DNA of 11,328 nt from Candidatus Nanopelagicaceae bacterium (GTDB lineage: Bacteria > Actinomycetota > Actinomycetes > Nanopelagicales > Nanopelagicaceae): assembly GCA_947488635.1 (NCBI GenBank), contig CANLAY010000018.1, positions 1-11,328 of the forward strand, read 5' to 3'. The position numbers were made by a program, and so were the translations under genes. Positions 1-7,044 of this stretch are shown one piece after another; the first letter of the stretch is position 1; each line of letters begins with the position of its first letter. A model generated the notes under the pieces. The model was given only the letters and a program-made list of their open reading frames with translations. It did no database searches and was not told the origin of the DNA.

Positions 1-96
1 ATTTCCGCTGCCGAGCCAGCGATGACCTGCTTCGATGCCAACTTGAAGAGAGCGAGAAGTAGATTCGTAGCACTCGGAATGCTGGTGCAACTTCAT
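1..96 (-). CDS. Possible 5' fragment of a minus-strand gene, function unknown
   Basis: An ATG at 96-94 on the minus strand opens a frame that stays open for 32 codons to the window edge. The protein begins MKLHQHSECYESTSRSLQVG and continues IEAGHRWLGSGN. An in-frame TAA lies seven codons before the ATG, so the start is reasonably bounded. The codons (CGC for Arg, GGC, TCT, ATC, GTT) resemble those of the clear genes here. The opposite strand is also open from 1 to 159, but it uses AGA and AGT codons that are uncommon in this window, so I prefer the minus frame. I see no strong ribosome site. The frame lies 66 bases downstream of the RNase P RNA on the same strand. I do not recognise the family from so short a piece. 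Confidence 0.35.
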   Translation of the reverse strand, partial: MKLHQHSECYESTSRSLQVGIEAGHRWLGSGN

Positions 97-108
97 AACA
101 TTAATGTT
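97..108. repeat. Perfect 12-base palindrome next to the start of the partial minus-strand frame
   Basis: AACATTAATGTT reads identically on both strands and abuts the putative minus-strand ATG at 96-94. It could be a small operator or chance AT-rich symmetry. No second copy was noticed in the window. Confidence 0.25.
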
Positions 109-162
109 CGCAGGTTAAATACCTCTACACAAGAGATTTTTACGATACAGAGTAACTAAAAA

Positions 163-513
163 GAAGAGTCGCCCTGTAAGCCGGATTCTGTCCTCTTGCG
201 AGGGATCACCATCCATCTAGTTCTGCAATTGCTTGCAGAATCAAGCGACCTACCCGATAACTTGAACGAGCCGTTCTAAGCGCTATCTGTTTAGTCTTGC
301 TCCAAGTGGGGTTTACATAGCCAACTGCATCACTGCAATTGCTGGTGGTCTCTTACACCACCGTTTCATCCTTACCAATATTGCTATTGGCGGTTTACTT
401 TCTGTTGCACTTATCCCGCGGATTGCTCCGGGTGGCTGTTAGCCACCACTTTGCTCTATGGAGTCCGGACTTTCCTCGGTACTTGCGTAACGCGGTGATC
501 CGGGCGACTCTTC
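163..513 (-). ncRNA. rnpB: RNase P RNA, bacterial type A
   Basis: This is the catalytic RNA of RNase P, which removes 5' leaders from pre-tRNAs together with the RnpA protein. The ends pair as helix P1: GAAGAGTCGCCC (minus strand, 513-502) with GGGCGACTCTTC (174-163), 12 perfect pairs. P2 is also perfect, GGATCACC (501-494) with GGTGATCC (210-203). The conserved core is present: GAGGAAAGTCCGGACTCC at 477-460 (P4 5' half), the GTGCAACAGAAAGTAAACCGCC-type block split across 411-390, GGTAAGGATGAAACGG, the CCCCACTTGGAGCAAGAC region, and ACAGAATCCGGCTTAC at 191-176 (P4 3' half). The order matches the type A layout of E. coli M1 RNA. A run of five T follows P1 on the minus strand (162-158) and may help termination. 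Reading frames inside it are artefacts. Confidence 0.96.
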
Positions 514-521
514 TAGGGCAA

Positions 522-527
522 AGGATA
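522..527 (-). promoter_or_regulatory. Candidate -10 box for rnpB
   Basis: On the minus strand TATCCT ends eight bases before the predicted 5' end of the RNase P RNA at 513, which is the right distance for a sigma-70-type -10 element. No good -35 is visible (TACATC at 17-base spacing). The 60-base gap between rnpB and tldD must carry divergent promoters. Confidence 0.35.
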
Positions 528-538
528 CGCGACATAAG

Positions 539-567
539 TAGCCAGATGTAATGAGTTCCTTTAGGGT
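539..567 (+). promoter_or_regulatory. Candidate promoter for tldD, possibly leaderless
   Basis: TAGCCA (539-544), a 17-base spacer and TAGGGT (562-567) form a weak -35/-10 pair. The -10 box ends six bases before the ATG at 574, so transcription could begin at or near the start codon. The same bases can instead be read as a weak Shine-Dalgarno AGGG (563-566) seven bases before the ATG; the two readings exclude each other and sequence alone does not decide. Confidence 0.3.
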
Positions 568-573
568 AAAACC

Positions 574-2076
574 ATGATTACGACAGTTGATGCCGATTTC
601 CTGGCTTTACCACTCGAGAAAGTCTCAGATGCAGCGCTTGGCGCAGCTACAAGTGCTGGTGCTTCTCACGTAGATGTGCGAATAGAACGCACTCGCAGCG
701 GTGTGCTCTCGTTGCGTGATGCTCGCCCCGAAACCCAAAGCGATGAAACGATCGCTGGTGTTGGTGTCCGCGTAATCGTCAACGGTGCATGGGGCTTTGC
801 TTCTTCTCCTGAGATCTCTGTTGAGGTTGCTAAGAAACTGGCTCTTACCGCAGTGGCAATGGCAAAAACTTCTAAGCCGCTCTCGACTGAATTGGTATCA
901 CTCGTAACTGAACCAGTTTATGCAAATCAAACTTGGGTATCTGATTATGAAATCGACCCATTTGAAGTTTCTGATTCCGAAAAGAAAGATCGACTTGCTG
1001 ATTTGAGTAATCGTTTGCTCAAGAGTTCCAGTGTTAATCACACTTCTGCTCAGACCATGTATGTCAAAGAGCAAAAGCATTATGCAGATTCTCATGGCAC
1101 GAGCACTACGCAGCAGCGCGTTCGCATCCAATCTCAAATTGAAGCTATCTCAATCGGCGAACACGGCTTTGAATCTATGCGCACATTGGCTCAACCTGCT
1201 GGCTTTGGTTGGGAATGGATGGGAAATAAGAATTGGGATTGGGATTCAGAAATTGCCGAACTTCCAACTCTCTTAGCCGAAAAGGTTGCCGCACCTTCTG
1301 TTGAACCCGGTCGCTATGACGTATTAGTTCATCCATCGAACTTGTGGCTAACTATTCATGAGTCAATTGGCCACGCAACTGAGTTAGATCGCGCAATTGG
1401 TTATGAAGCTAATTACGCCGGAACTTCTTTTGCTACGCCTGATAAGTTGAATAAACTGCAATACGGCTCAAAGTTGATGAATGTAACTGGAGATCGCAGC
1501 ACTGCGCACGGTCTAAGTACCGTCGGATTCGACGATGAAGGTGTTGCGGCGCAACGATGGGACATCATTAAAGATGGCCTTCTGGTTGGTTATCAACTAG
1601 ATCGTCGCATTGCGGCCCGAGTTAACCGCGATCGCAGCAATGGCTGCGCTTTCGCTGATTCGCCAGCTCACGTGCCAATTCAGCGCATGCCAAACGTTTC
1701 ACTGCAACCAAATCCAAGTGGTCCAACGTATGACGAAATGGTTTCATCAATGGAAGATGGAATCATCATTAAGGGTGATAAATCTTGGTCAATTGATATG
1801 CAGCGTTATAACTTCCAATTTACTGGGCAACAGTTCCACCGCGTTAAGAACGGCAAGATTGTTGGTCAATTAAAGGATGTTGCTTACCAAGCAACTACTA
1901 CTGATTTCTGGGGTTCCATGAAGGTCGTTGGCGGTCCATCAACTTATGTTCTAGGTGGCGCATTTAACTGCGGTAAAGCGCAACCCGGTCAGATTGCAGC
2001 GGTAAGTCATGGTTGCCCAGCGGCGATCTTTGACAAGGTAAATATTCTAAATACTGTTGCGGAGGCCGGAAAATGA
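574..2076 (+). CDS. tldD: Metalloprotease TldD, catalytic subunit of TldD/TldE
   Basis: TldD is the zinc-bearing half of the cytosolic TldD/TldE heterodimer, which trims small or unfolded peptides; in enterobacteria it matures microcin B17 and degrades CcdA. The 500-residue product is normal for the family. The diagnostic HExxxH motif is HESIGHATELD, with His262, Glu263 and His267. The C-terminal segment FNCGKAQPGQ, with Cys466, matches the conserved CGK-GQ motif that supplies a further zinc ligand. The N-terminal part (about 1-200) is the usual TldD/PmbA alpha/beta domain, and a GAGVRV-like strand appears as IAGVGVRVIVNG near 60-71. There is no signal peptide. It is first of three tightly packed genes, and its TGA overlaps the tldE ATG by four bases. 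The ATG at 574 is chosen because it gives full family length and directly follows the rnpB promoter gap. The identification is firm; the physiological substrate in this organism is unknown. Confidence 0.95.
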   Translation: MITTVDADFLALPLEKVSDAALGAATSAGASHVDVRIERTRSGVLSLRDARPETQSDETIAGVGVRVIVNGAWGFASSPEISVEVAKKLALTAVAMAKTSKPLSTELVSLVTEPVYANQTWVSDYEIDPFEVSDSEKKDRLADLSNRLLKSSSVNHTSAQTMYVKEQKHYADSHGTSTTQQRVRIQSQIEAISIGEHGFESMRTLAQPAGFGWEWMGNKNWDWDSEIAELPTLLAEKVAAPSVEPGRYDVLVHPSNLWLTIHESIGHATELDRAIGYEANYAGTSFATPDKLNKLQYGSKLMNVTGDRSTAHGLSTVGFDDEGVAAQRWDIIKDGLLVGYQLDRRIAARVNRDRSNGCAFADSPAHVPIQRMPNVSLQPNPSGPTYDEMVSSMEDGIIIKGDKSWSIDMQRYNFQFTGQQFHRVKNGKIVGQLKDVAYQATTTDFWGSMKVVGGPSTYVLGGAFNCGKAQPGQIAAVSHGCPAAIFDKVNILNTVAEAGK

Positions 2077-3455
2077 TTTCAGCTCAAGATCTAATTGAAA
2101 AGATTACTTCGACTGCGACTTGCGATGACTGCATCGTTGTTGTGCGCGATAAAACACAAGCAAACCTTCGTTGGGCTGGCAGCACGCTAACCACTAACGG
2201 CGTGATTCAAGAGCGCAGCGTTACTGTAATTGCATTTGTATCCGTTGACGGTGGCATGGCCTCTGGTGGAGTAACCCGCACCGATGTCTCTCTTGCCGAT
2301 GTTCCTGCACTTTTGGAAGCAGCAATTTCTACAGCCAAATCCGCGGGTCCGGCCGATGATTATGCCCCGCTTGCTACAAATGTTTCGATTGGCAATTGGT
2401 CAGCAGATCATGTGCCAACTGGGCCTGAAGTATTTACAAAATTTGCACCAGCCCTGGGCGATATGTTCTCGCGCTCTGTAGCTGACAAGATCGAACTATT
2501 CGGTTATTCCGAGCACACAAATGAAACAACTTGGGTTGGCTCAAAGGGTGGCTTGCGTCTACGTAAAGATTCGCCAGTTGGCCGCGTAGAAATGACCGGA
2601 AAGTCTCACGATCGCACTCGCTCAACTTGGGCAGGCGTCGAAACTCATGACTTCACTGATGTATCTGTTGCCGATATTGATGCTCAAATTAGACAGCGTT
2701 TAAATTGGCAAGGAACCAAAGTTGATCTGCCAGCTGGAAAATATGACACCATTTTTCCATCAGGTTCAGTCGCCGATATTTTCACCTACATGATGTGGGT
2801 ATCAACTGCTCGCGATGCTCACGAAGGTCAATCTGTCTTTTCAAAAAAGGGTGGCGGAACTCGCATTGGCGAAAAACTCGCAAATGTTTCGCTGCAGTTC
2901 TTTAGTGATCCAGACTTTAAAGCGCTACCGTTTTTAAACTTTGTAGCAACGGCTGTTAGTTCACCGTTCTCATCTGTCTTTGACAATGGACAAAGCATTA
3001 AGCGCGTGGATTGGCTCAAAGATGGCGTGCTGCAATCCTTGATTCAGACTCGAGCATCTGCGCAGCTCACTAATTTAGATTTCACTCCACTCGGTGAAAA
3101 TCTAGTTATGAGCGTTGATGGGGCAAGTGGTTCACTTGAAGATATGGTCAAGAAAGTAGATAACGGACTTCTACTGACAACGCTTTGGTATATCCGCATG
3201 GTTGATCCAAACTCACTACTTCTAACTGGATTAACTCGCGACGGTGTTTATCACGTTAAGGGTGGCGAAGTTGTAGGAGCAACCAATAACTTCCGCTGGA
3301 ATGATTCTCCAGTTAGCGCTCTATCGCGTATCGCTCATGCAGGTACTAGCCAATGGACGCAACCACGCGAATGGGCTGGAGATATGACAAGTATGTCTAT
3401 GCCACCTTTGGTCATTAAAGATTTCAATATGTCGACTGTGAGCCCGGGTAACTAA
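2073..3455 (+). CDS. tldE: Metalloprotease TldE/PmbA, non-catalytic partner of TldD
   Basis: This 460-residue protein is the TldD/PmbA-family partner that forms the heterodimer and substrate channel with TldD. It shows the family fold signals: an N-terminal region with ITVIAFVSVDGG-like strands, the segment PAGKYDTIFPSGSVADIF near 220-240 corresponding to the GRYDVLVHPSN region of TldD, and a C-terminal LLTGLTRDGVYHVKGGEVVGATNNFRWNDSP region. As expected for TldE, it lacks HExxxH at the position where TldD has it, so it should not bind the catalytic zinc. Its ATG lies in an ATGA overlap with the tldD stop and is preceded by GGAGG (2061-2065) seven bases upstream, the clearest ribosome site in the operon. 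Translational coupling would give a 1:1 ratio, fitting a heterodimer. There is no signal peptide or membrane segment. Confidence 0.94.
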   Translation: MISAQDLIEKITSTATCDDCIVVVRDKTQANLRWAGSTLTTNGVIQERSVTVIAFVSVDGGMASGGVTRTDVSLADVPALLEAAISTAKSAGPADDYAPLATNVSIGNWSADHVPTGPEVFTKFAPALGDMFSRSVADKIELFGYSEHTNETTWVGSKGGLRLRKDSPVGRVEMTGKSHDRTRSTWAGVETHDFTDVSVADIDAQIRQRLNWQGTKVDLPAGKYDTIFPSGSVADIFTYMMWVSTARDAHEGQSVFSKKGGGTRIGEKLANVSLQFFSDPDFKALPFLNFVATAVSSPFSSVFDNGQSIKRVDWLKDGVLQSLIQTRASAQLTNLDFTPLGENLVMSVDGASGSLEDMVKKVDNGLLLTTLWYIRMVDPNSLLLTGLTRDGVYHVKGGEVVGATNNFRWNDSPVSALSRIAHAGTSQWTQPREWAGDMTSMSMPPLVIKDFNMSTVSPGN

Positions 3456-3470
3456 ACATGCAGACCGGGC
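3442..3470 (+). promoter_or_regulatory. Possible RNA hairpin enclosing the tldE stop and the next start codon
   Basis: GCCCGG (3442-3447) pairs perfectly with CCGGGC (3465-3470). The 17-base loop holds the tldE stop TAA (3453-3455) and the ATG of the following gene (3458-3460). No Shine-Dalgarno precedes this ATG, so coupling through arriving ribosomes that melt or expose this loop is plausible. The stem is only six pairs, so this remains an inference. Confidence 0.3.
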
Positions 3471-5038
3471 GAAGTGTTGTCTATGCTCGTAACGGTGGAG
3501 CCGCTGCTAGTCAGCCATTAGCAGTAAGTGCCGCGATCTCAATCCTTAAAGATGGTGGCTCCTTTATCGATGCTGCGATTGCGCTAAGTGCGGTCATCTG
3601 TGTTGTCGAACCTGGAGCATCGCACTTGGGTGGAGATGCTTTTCTCGTTACTCATCACAGTGCCACCAAAAGTAATCTCGCTTTTAACGGTAGTGGCGAA
3701 GGTTCACATGCCGCGACCCTAGAAAACTATCAGGGTGGAATTCCACTGCACGGATATAAATCTGGAACCGTTCCAGGGCTAGTTTCTACCTGGTTTGAAG
3801 CTCATAAGCGTTACGGAAAGCTGCCCTTCGAACAGCTCTTAGCGCAGGCAATCGATTATGCTGAAAACGGATTTCCAGCAAATGCAGGTTTTGTTAATAG
3901 AATCAAAGCGCATCTGGCAACTACTCCTGATACTCAAGTGTTTGGTGATATGGGAATTGATGTCACCGTAAAAATTGGTGATGTAGTTATTCAAAAGGAT
4001 TTGGCTCGTTCACTCAAGGAAATCGCAGCCGGCGGTCGCTCTGCTTTCTACGAAGGTCGAATCGCCGCGCAACTTGTAAAGGGTTCAGCGGGCTGGTTTA
4101 GCGCCGAAGATCTGAAAGCGCACACCACTCGAGTATTAGATCCACTCTCGGTTAAATATCGTGACATCACTATTTACGGACAGCCTCCACCAACTCAAGG
4201 AATGATTTTGATGGAAGAGCTTTTGATTAATGAGCGATTTGATTTTGCTTCACTATCCGAATCTGACCGAATTCACATTGGAGTTGAATCTAAGAAAGTC
4301 GGCTTTGCTGACCGAAATGAGATTCTCGGTGACCCAGAATTCGTCGAGGTTAATACTGAAAGAATTCTTTCCAAGAGTCACATTGATCAGCGCGTAAGTG
4401 CTATCTCAATGGCAGCTGCTGGTATGGATATTGCGCCAATAAATGAGGGAAGCGATACAACTTACTTTTTAGTTTCAGATTCTGAAGGTAATGCTGTTTC
4501 CTGGATTCAATCGGTATTCCATGGCTTTGGCAGCTCTTGGGTAATTCCGGAAACTGGTATTTTATTAAACAACCGTTTGACTGGATTCTCGTTAGATCCG
4601 ACTTCGCCAAATGTGATCGCACCCGGAAAGCGACCTGCACATACTCTCAATGCATTTACCGCGGTGCACTCCGATGGCTCTTTGTATCTGGTGGGCGGAA
4701 CTCCTGGTGCCAATATTCAGGTTCAAACCAATCTACAGTTACTCACAAATGTGATTGACCTAAAACTCAATGTGCAAGAAGCGATCGAGGCGCCGCGTTG
4801 GCAGCATCTCAACGCACCCGGACTTAATTCTGCCGAAGAGTCAGGCCTTGGCGTTCTGGAGATTGAAGAACGTGTACCAGCCAGCGTATTTGAAGAGCTA
4901 AAAGCTAAAGGTCACCAGGTAGTAGCTCTTTCGCCATGGGGGCATGGTTCTTCAGCGCAACTCATGGAAGTTTTGGCCAACGGCACTCATGCATTCGGAT
5001 CAGATCCTCGTTGTGAAGGTCATGCATCAGGGGTATAG
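3458..5038 (+). CDS. Gamma-glutamyltransferase-family Ntn hydrolase, likely cytosolic and not a glutathione GGT
   Basis: The 526-residue product has the GGT fold through its whole length. SGTVPGLVSTWFEAHKRYGK (about 107-126) is the typical large-subunit motif. The autocleavage and nucleophile site is SDTTYFLVSD with Thr334 as predicted N-terminal threonine of the small subunit. It is followed by ETGILLNNR, the PGKRPAHTL motif and VGGTPGANIQVQ. There is no signal peptide, unlike secreted GGTs, so it probably acts in the cytosol, as proposed for Bacillus YwrD-like relatives. Two residues that hold the gamma-glutamyl group in E. coli GGT look replaced: the Arg114 position is Glu81 (NGSGEGSH) and the Asp433 position is Gly376 (NNRLTGF). 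Amide or acyl substrates other than glutathione are therefore likely; relatives with RPxHTL motifs are often named GGT-family or acylase-like. It starts two bases after the tldE stop with no ribosome site, so it should be co-translated with the TldD/E peptidase. Confidence 0.92.
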   Translation: MQTGRSVVYARNGGAAASQPLAVSAAISILKDGGSFIDAAIALSAVICVVEPGASHLGGDAFLVTHHSATKSNLAFNGSGEGSHAATLENYQGGIPLHGYKSGTVPGLVSTWFEAHKRYGKLPFEQLLAQAIDYAENGFPANAGFVNRIKAHLATTPDTQVFGDMGIDVTVKIGDVVIQKDLARSLKEIAAGGRSAFYEGRIAAQLVKGSAGWFSAEDLKAHTTRVLDPLSVKYRDITIYGQPPPTQGMILMEELLINERFDFASLSESDRIHIGVESKKVGFADRNEILGDPEFVEVNTERILSKSHIDQRVSAISMAAAGMDIAPINEGSDTTYFLVSDSEGNAVSWIQSVFHGFGSSWVIPETGILLNNRLTGFSLDPTSPNVIAPGKRPAHTLNAFTAVHSDGSLYLVGGTPGANIQVQTNLQLLTNVIDLKLNVQEAIEAPRWQHLNAPGLNSAEESGLGVLEIEERVPASVFEELKAKGHQVVALSPWGHGSSAQLMEVLANGTHAFGSDPRCEGHASGV

Positions 5039-5062
5039 GTAGCGTTACAACTGAGATAAGTC

Positions 5063-6151
5063 CTAATTCGATTGTTGATTTACTCCGCGAATTGCGCGAA
5101 GTCCATCAGATGGCCACATTAGTAAAGTATTGATTGAACATGGGCCAATATCCATATGGAAAACTGATTCGATTGGTGCACCTAGACAGATGGCAACGGC
5201 TGTTTTAATCACACAGTTATGTGTTATTACTGCAACAGTTTGTCCTGGGTATTCTGAAAGTATTTTTGAAAGGGCAGCTTCCACACGAGCTGTGATTTCT
5301 TCCCATGATTCACCACCAGCTGGCTTAAAACTTAAATCGGTTAACCACTTCTCGTAATCTGCGGGGTATTGCGCTTTTACTTCTTCAACTGAAAGACCAT
5401 CCCAGTAGCCGAAATCCATTTCGAACCAGATCTCATCGAAATTAATTGTTAAACCAGTCGCATCAGAAATGATTTTGGCAGTCTCTTTAGTTCGATTAAG
5501 TGGAGACGCAATTAAAACTTCAGCGCCTAGCTTTGCAGCAGCTTGCGCAACGGCGCTTGCTTGAGCGCGACCAGTATCGGTTAACACTGGGTTTAACGGA
5601 CCAACCCCAGAGAATTTACGAGTAGGAGTTAAAACAGTTTCGCCATGGCGAATTAGGTGCAGAACAGTTGGTTTTTCAGCACTTTTTAAACGTTCAGTTA
5701 AATAATTTAATTGCCTGGGTGCAATTGGTTCACTTTTATCGTGACCACCGCTTTGGGCATCCAGGGCCTTATTTGCGAGGCGATCAGCATGTGAGTTTTC
5801 ATCACGCGGGATCCAGGTGTAGTTAACCAGTGATGGTGAATGCGCTTCGCGGGCACTCTGGGCAAGTTTGCGCATATCGGCATGCTTAATCTGCCAACGG
5901 CCAGACATCTGTTCAACAACTAATTTGCTATCCATGCACACATCAACTGTGGCTTGGTCATCTAAATCATGAATGGCCTTAAGGCCAGCAATTAAACCGC
6001 CATATTCGGCAACGTTATTTGTAGCCGTTCCAATGAACTCGTAGATCTCGGCAATTATTTGTCCATTTTCAGAGACCACCGCGCCGAAACCAGCCGGGCC
6101 AGGATTACCGCGTGAGCCACCATCGGCAGTTAATTTAAAGTGACGAGCCAT
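5063..6151 (-). CDS. Bifunctional RNase HI / histidine phosphatase fusion (Rv2228c-like)
   Basis: This is a two-domain protein of 362 residues. Residues 1-135 are an RNase HI domain that cuts RNA in RNA:DNA hybrids; the four metal-binding acids are visible as Asp10 (TADGGSRGNPGPAG), Glu49 (NNVAEY), Asp74 (CMDSKLVVEQM) and Asp123 (SHADRLANKAL). A Gln/Pro-containing linker leads to a histidine-phosphatase (phosphoglycerate-mutase-like) domain from about 160: LIRHGET with the phospho-accepting His169, Arg220 in SPLNRTKETA, Glu244 in FEMDFGYWDG and His311 in VITHNCV. All catalytic residues are present in both halves. In M. tuberculosis the fused protein Rv2228c has RNase H activity and a CobC-like acid phosphatase activity. 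It begins four bases after the zinc-ribbon gene stop, so the two form an operon. It is convergent with the GGT-like gene across 24 bases, with no hairpin terminator visible. Confidence 0.94.
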   Translation of the reverse strand: MARHFKLTADGGSRGNPGPAGFGAVVSENGQIIAEIYEFIGTATNNVAEYGGLIAGLKAIHDLDDQATVDVCMDSKLVVEQMSGRWQIKHADMRKLAQSAREAHSPSLVNYTWIPRDENSHADRLANKALDAQSGGHDKSEPIAPRQLNYLTERLKSAEKPTVLHLIRHGETVLTPTRKFSGVGPLNPVLTDTGRAQASAVAQAAAKLGAEVLIASPLNRTKETAKIISDATGLTINFDEIWFEMDFGYWDGLSVEEVKAQYPADYEKWLTDLSFKPAGGESWEEITARVEAALSKILSEYPGQTVAVITHNCVIKTAVAICLGAPIESVFHMDIGPCSINTLLMWPSDGLRAIRGVNQQSN

Positions 6152-6155
6152 TTAC

Positions 6156-6881
6156 TTAAACCCCGCGCACCAAGATGCAGCGACATTCTTCGCAGCGAAT
6201 TACTTCATCTTCAGCTGAATCGAGCATGCGCTTTAGGTCAACTGAATTAATGCTCAAGTTGCAACCAAGGCATTGTCCGCCGAGTAGTGCCGCGGCACCA
6301 GCGCCGCCGCCACTTCGAATCTTTTCGTATAGGTCATAAATTGCTTTATCAACTGAAGTAACAGTTGCTGCGCGTTCAGTTAGCAGTTGAGCGCTTTCAG
6401 ATTCCAGGGCAAGGGATGCCACATTCTTGCGATCAGTTAGTTCGGCAATTTCAGTAGCAAGTGTTGCTTCTAGTGCTTTTAATTCATCGATTCGAGATTT
6501 GATGCCATCAACGCGCAACATAACTTCGAGTTCTACTTCTTCTAGTTCGGCACGACGGGCATTTAGTGAAACTACTTCGTGCTGCAGGGATTCAAGTTCT
6601 TTAGGTGCACCGGTGCCAGAATTAAGGCGCGCCTCATCTTTTTGTAACCTAGTTACAACTTGTTCAACATCGCCTTCGGCGCGCTTTAATTCGCGAGTTA
6701 CATCACTTAACTCAGTTTCAGCACCGATACGTAAATCACGAGTGTTATTTGATTTAACGGTTGCAGCGTTAAGGGATGCAATCTCAGGAAGTGTGGCAAG
6801 TTTGTGCGCTAGCGCAGTTAAAGCTAAATCGTGGCGTTGGATATCTAAAATCTGTCGTTGATCGCTCGGGCTAGCTTTCAT
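6156..6881 (-). CDS. Coiled-coil C4 zinc-ribbon protein (DUF164/CdsZ-like, Rv2229c-type)
   Basis: The 241-residue protein is mostly a long Glu/Lys/Arg-rich helical coiled coil (about 10-185), rich in heptad-like stretches such as ELESLQHEVVSLNARRAELE. A glycine-rich turn (GGGAGAAALLGG, 191-202) precedes a C-terminal four-cysteine zinc ribbon with Cys204-x2-Cys207 and Cys230-x2-Cys233; Cys235 is an extra nearby cysteine. This layout is that of the DUF164/zinc-ribbon family found next to the RNase H fusion and NIF3 genes in actinobacteria. Here the NIF3 gene is not upstream; a tRNA gene is. A role in nucleic-acid binding is suggested for the family but not demonstrated here. The start is supported by a strong AGGGAGGG ribosome site. 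The antisense strand carries a long serine-rich open frame, which is a shadow of the coiled coil. Confidence 0.92.
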   Translation of the reverse strand: MKASPSDQRQILDIQRHDLALTALAHKLATLPEIASLNAATVKSNNTRDLRIGAETELSDVTRELKRAEGDVEQVVTRLQKDEARLNSGTGAPKELESLQHEVVSLNARRAELEEVELEVMLRVDGIKSRIDELKALEATLATEIAELTDRKNVASLALESESAQLLTERAATVTSVDKAIYDLYEKIRSGGGAGAAALLGGQCLGCNLSINSVDLKRMLDSAEDEVIRCEECRCILVRGV

Positions 6882-6885
6882 AACG

Positions 6886-6893
6886 CCCTCCCT
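6886..6893 (-). promoter_or_regulatory. Strong Shine-Dalgarno of the zinc-ribbon gene
   Basis: AGGGAGGG on the minus strand (6893-6886) contains GGAGG five bases before the ATG at 6881. It is the strongest ribosome site in the window and fixes this start. Confidence 0.8.
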
Positions 6894-6899
6894 ATTTGC

Positions 6900-6922
6900 G
6901 CTTTCGAATTAAATTTGAAAGC
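6900..6922. repeat. 23-base near-perfect palindrome upstream of the zinc-ribbon gene
   Basis: The arms GCTTTC (6900-6905) and GAAAGC (6917-6922) flank an AT-rich symmetric core. Ten of eleven base pairs match around a central A; the one exception is G6906 against T6916. It lies 18 bases before the zinc-ribbon start and 38 bases after the tRNA 3' end, both on the minus strand. No T-run follows in that direction, so an operator for a dimeric regulator fits better than a terminator. A -10-like TAATCT lies just upstream on the minus strand. Confidence 0.4.
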
Positions 6923-6959
6923 TGACTTAGATTAGATATGTAGTTTTATGAAGTGGAAC

Positions 6960-7034
6960 TGGTGGGCGCTGAGGGTTTCGAACCCCCGACATTCTCGGTG
7001 TAAACGAGACGCTCTACCACTGAGCTAAGCACCC
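6960..7034 (-). tRNA. tRNA-Val (anticodon UAC)
   Basis: On the minus strand a complete cloverleaf folds. The acceptor is GGGTGCT with AGCGCCC (one G-U pair), the D arm is GCTC-AGTGGTA-GAGC, and the anticodon stem is TCTCG/CGAGA with loop TTTACAC, giving anticodon TAC for valine GUA/GUN codons. The variable loop has five bases, and the T arm is GGGGG-TTCGAAA-CCCTC. The discriminator A (6963) and an encoded CCA tail (6962-6960) follow. Without CCA the tRNA is 72 bases. It sits between two minus-strand operons. Confidence 0.97.
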
Positions 7035-7044
7035 GGAACTTACT

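Noticed and set aside
1..159. Plus-strand frame open from the window edge to a TAA at 157-159
   Set aside because: Its codons (several AGA, AGT) are unlike those of the clear genes here and the protein is not recognisable; the minus-strand frame over the same bases fits better.
163..513. Dense inverted repeats that might suggest a mobile element or attachment site next to tldD
   Set aside because: All are explained by the helices of RNase P RNA.
339..551. 70-codon plus-strand frame with a hydrophobic start resembling a signal peptide
   Set aside because: It lies almost wholly over the antisense of the RNase P RNA, whose conserved helices explain the sequence.
1031..1276. 81-codon plus-strand frame inside tldD
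   Set aside because: It is an out-of-frame shadow; the tldD frame is continuous and conserved across it, so there is no sign of a frameshift.
6427..6861. 144-codon plus-strand open frame rich in serine and arginine
   Set aside because: It is antisense to the coiled-coil zinc-ribbon gene, whose regular GAA/GAG/CTT-type codons give a low-stop complement. It has no ribosome site or recognisable domain.
6960..7034. tRNA gene as an integration site
   Set aside because: There is no integrase, no direct repeat of the tRNA 3' end and no foreign-looking genes on either side. The flanking genes are housekeeping.
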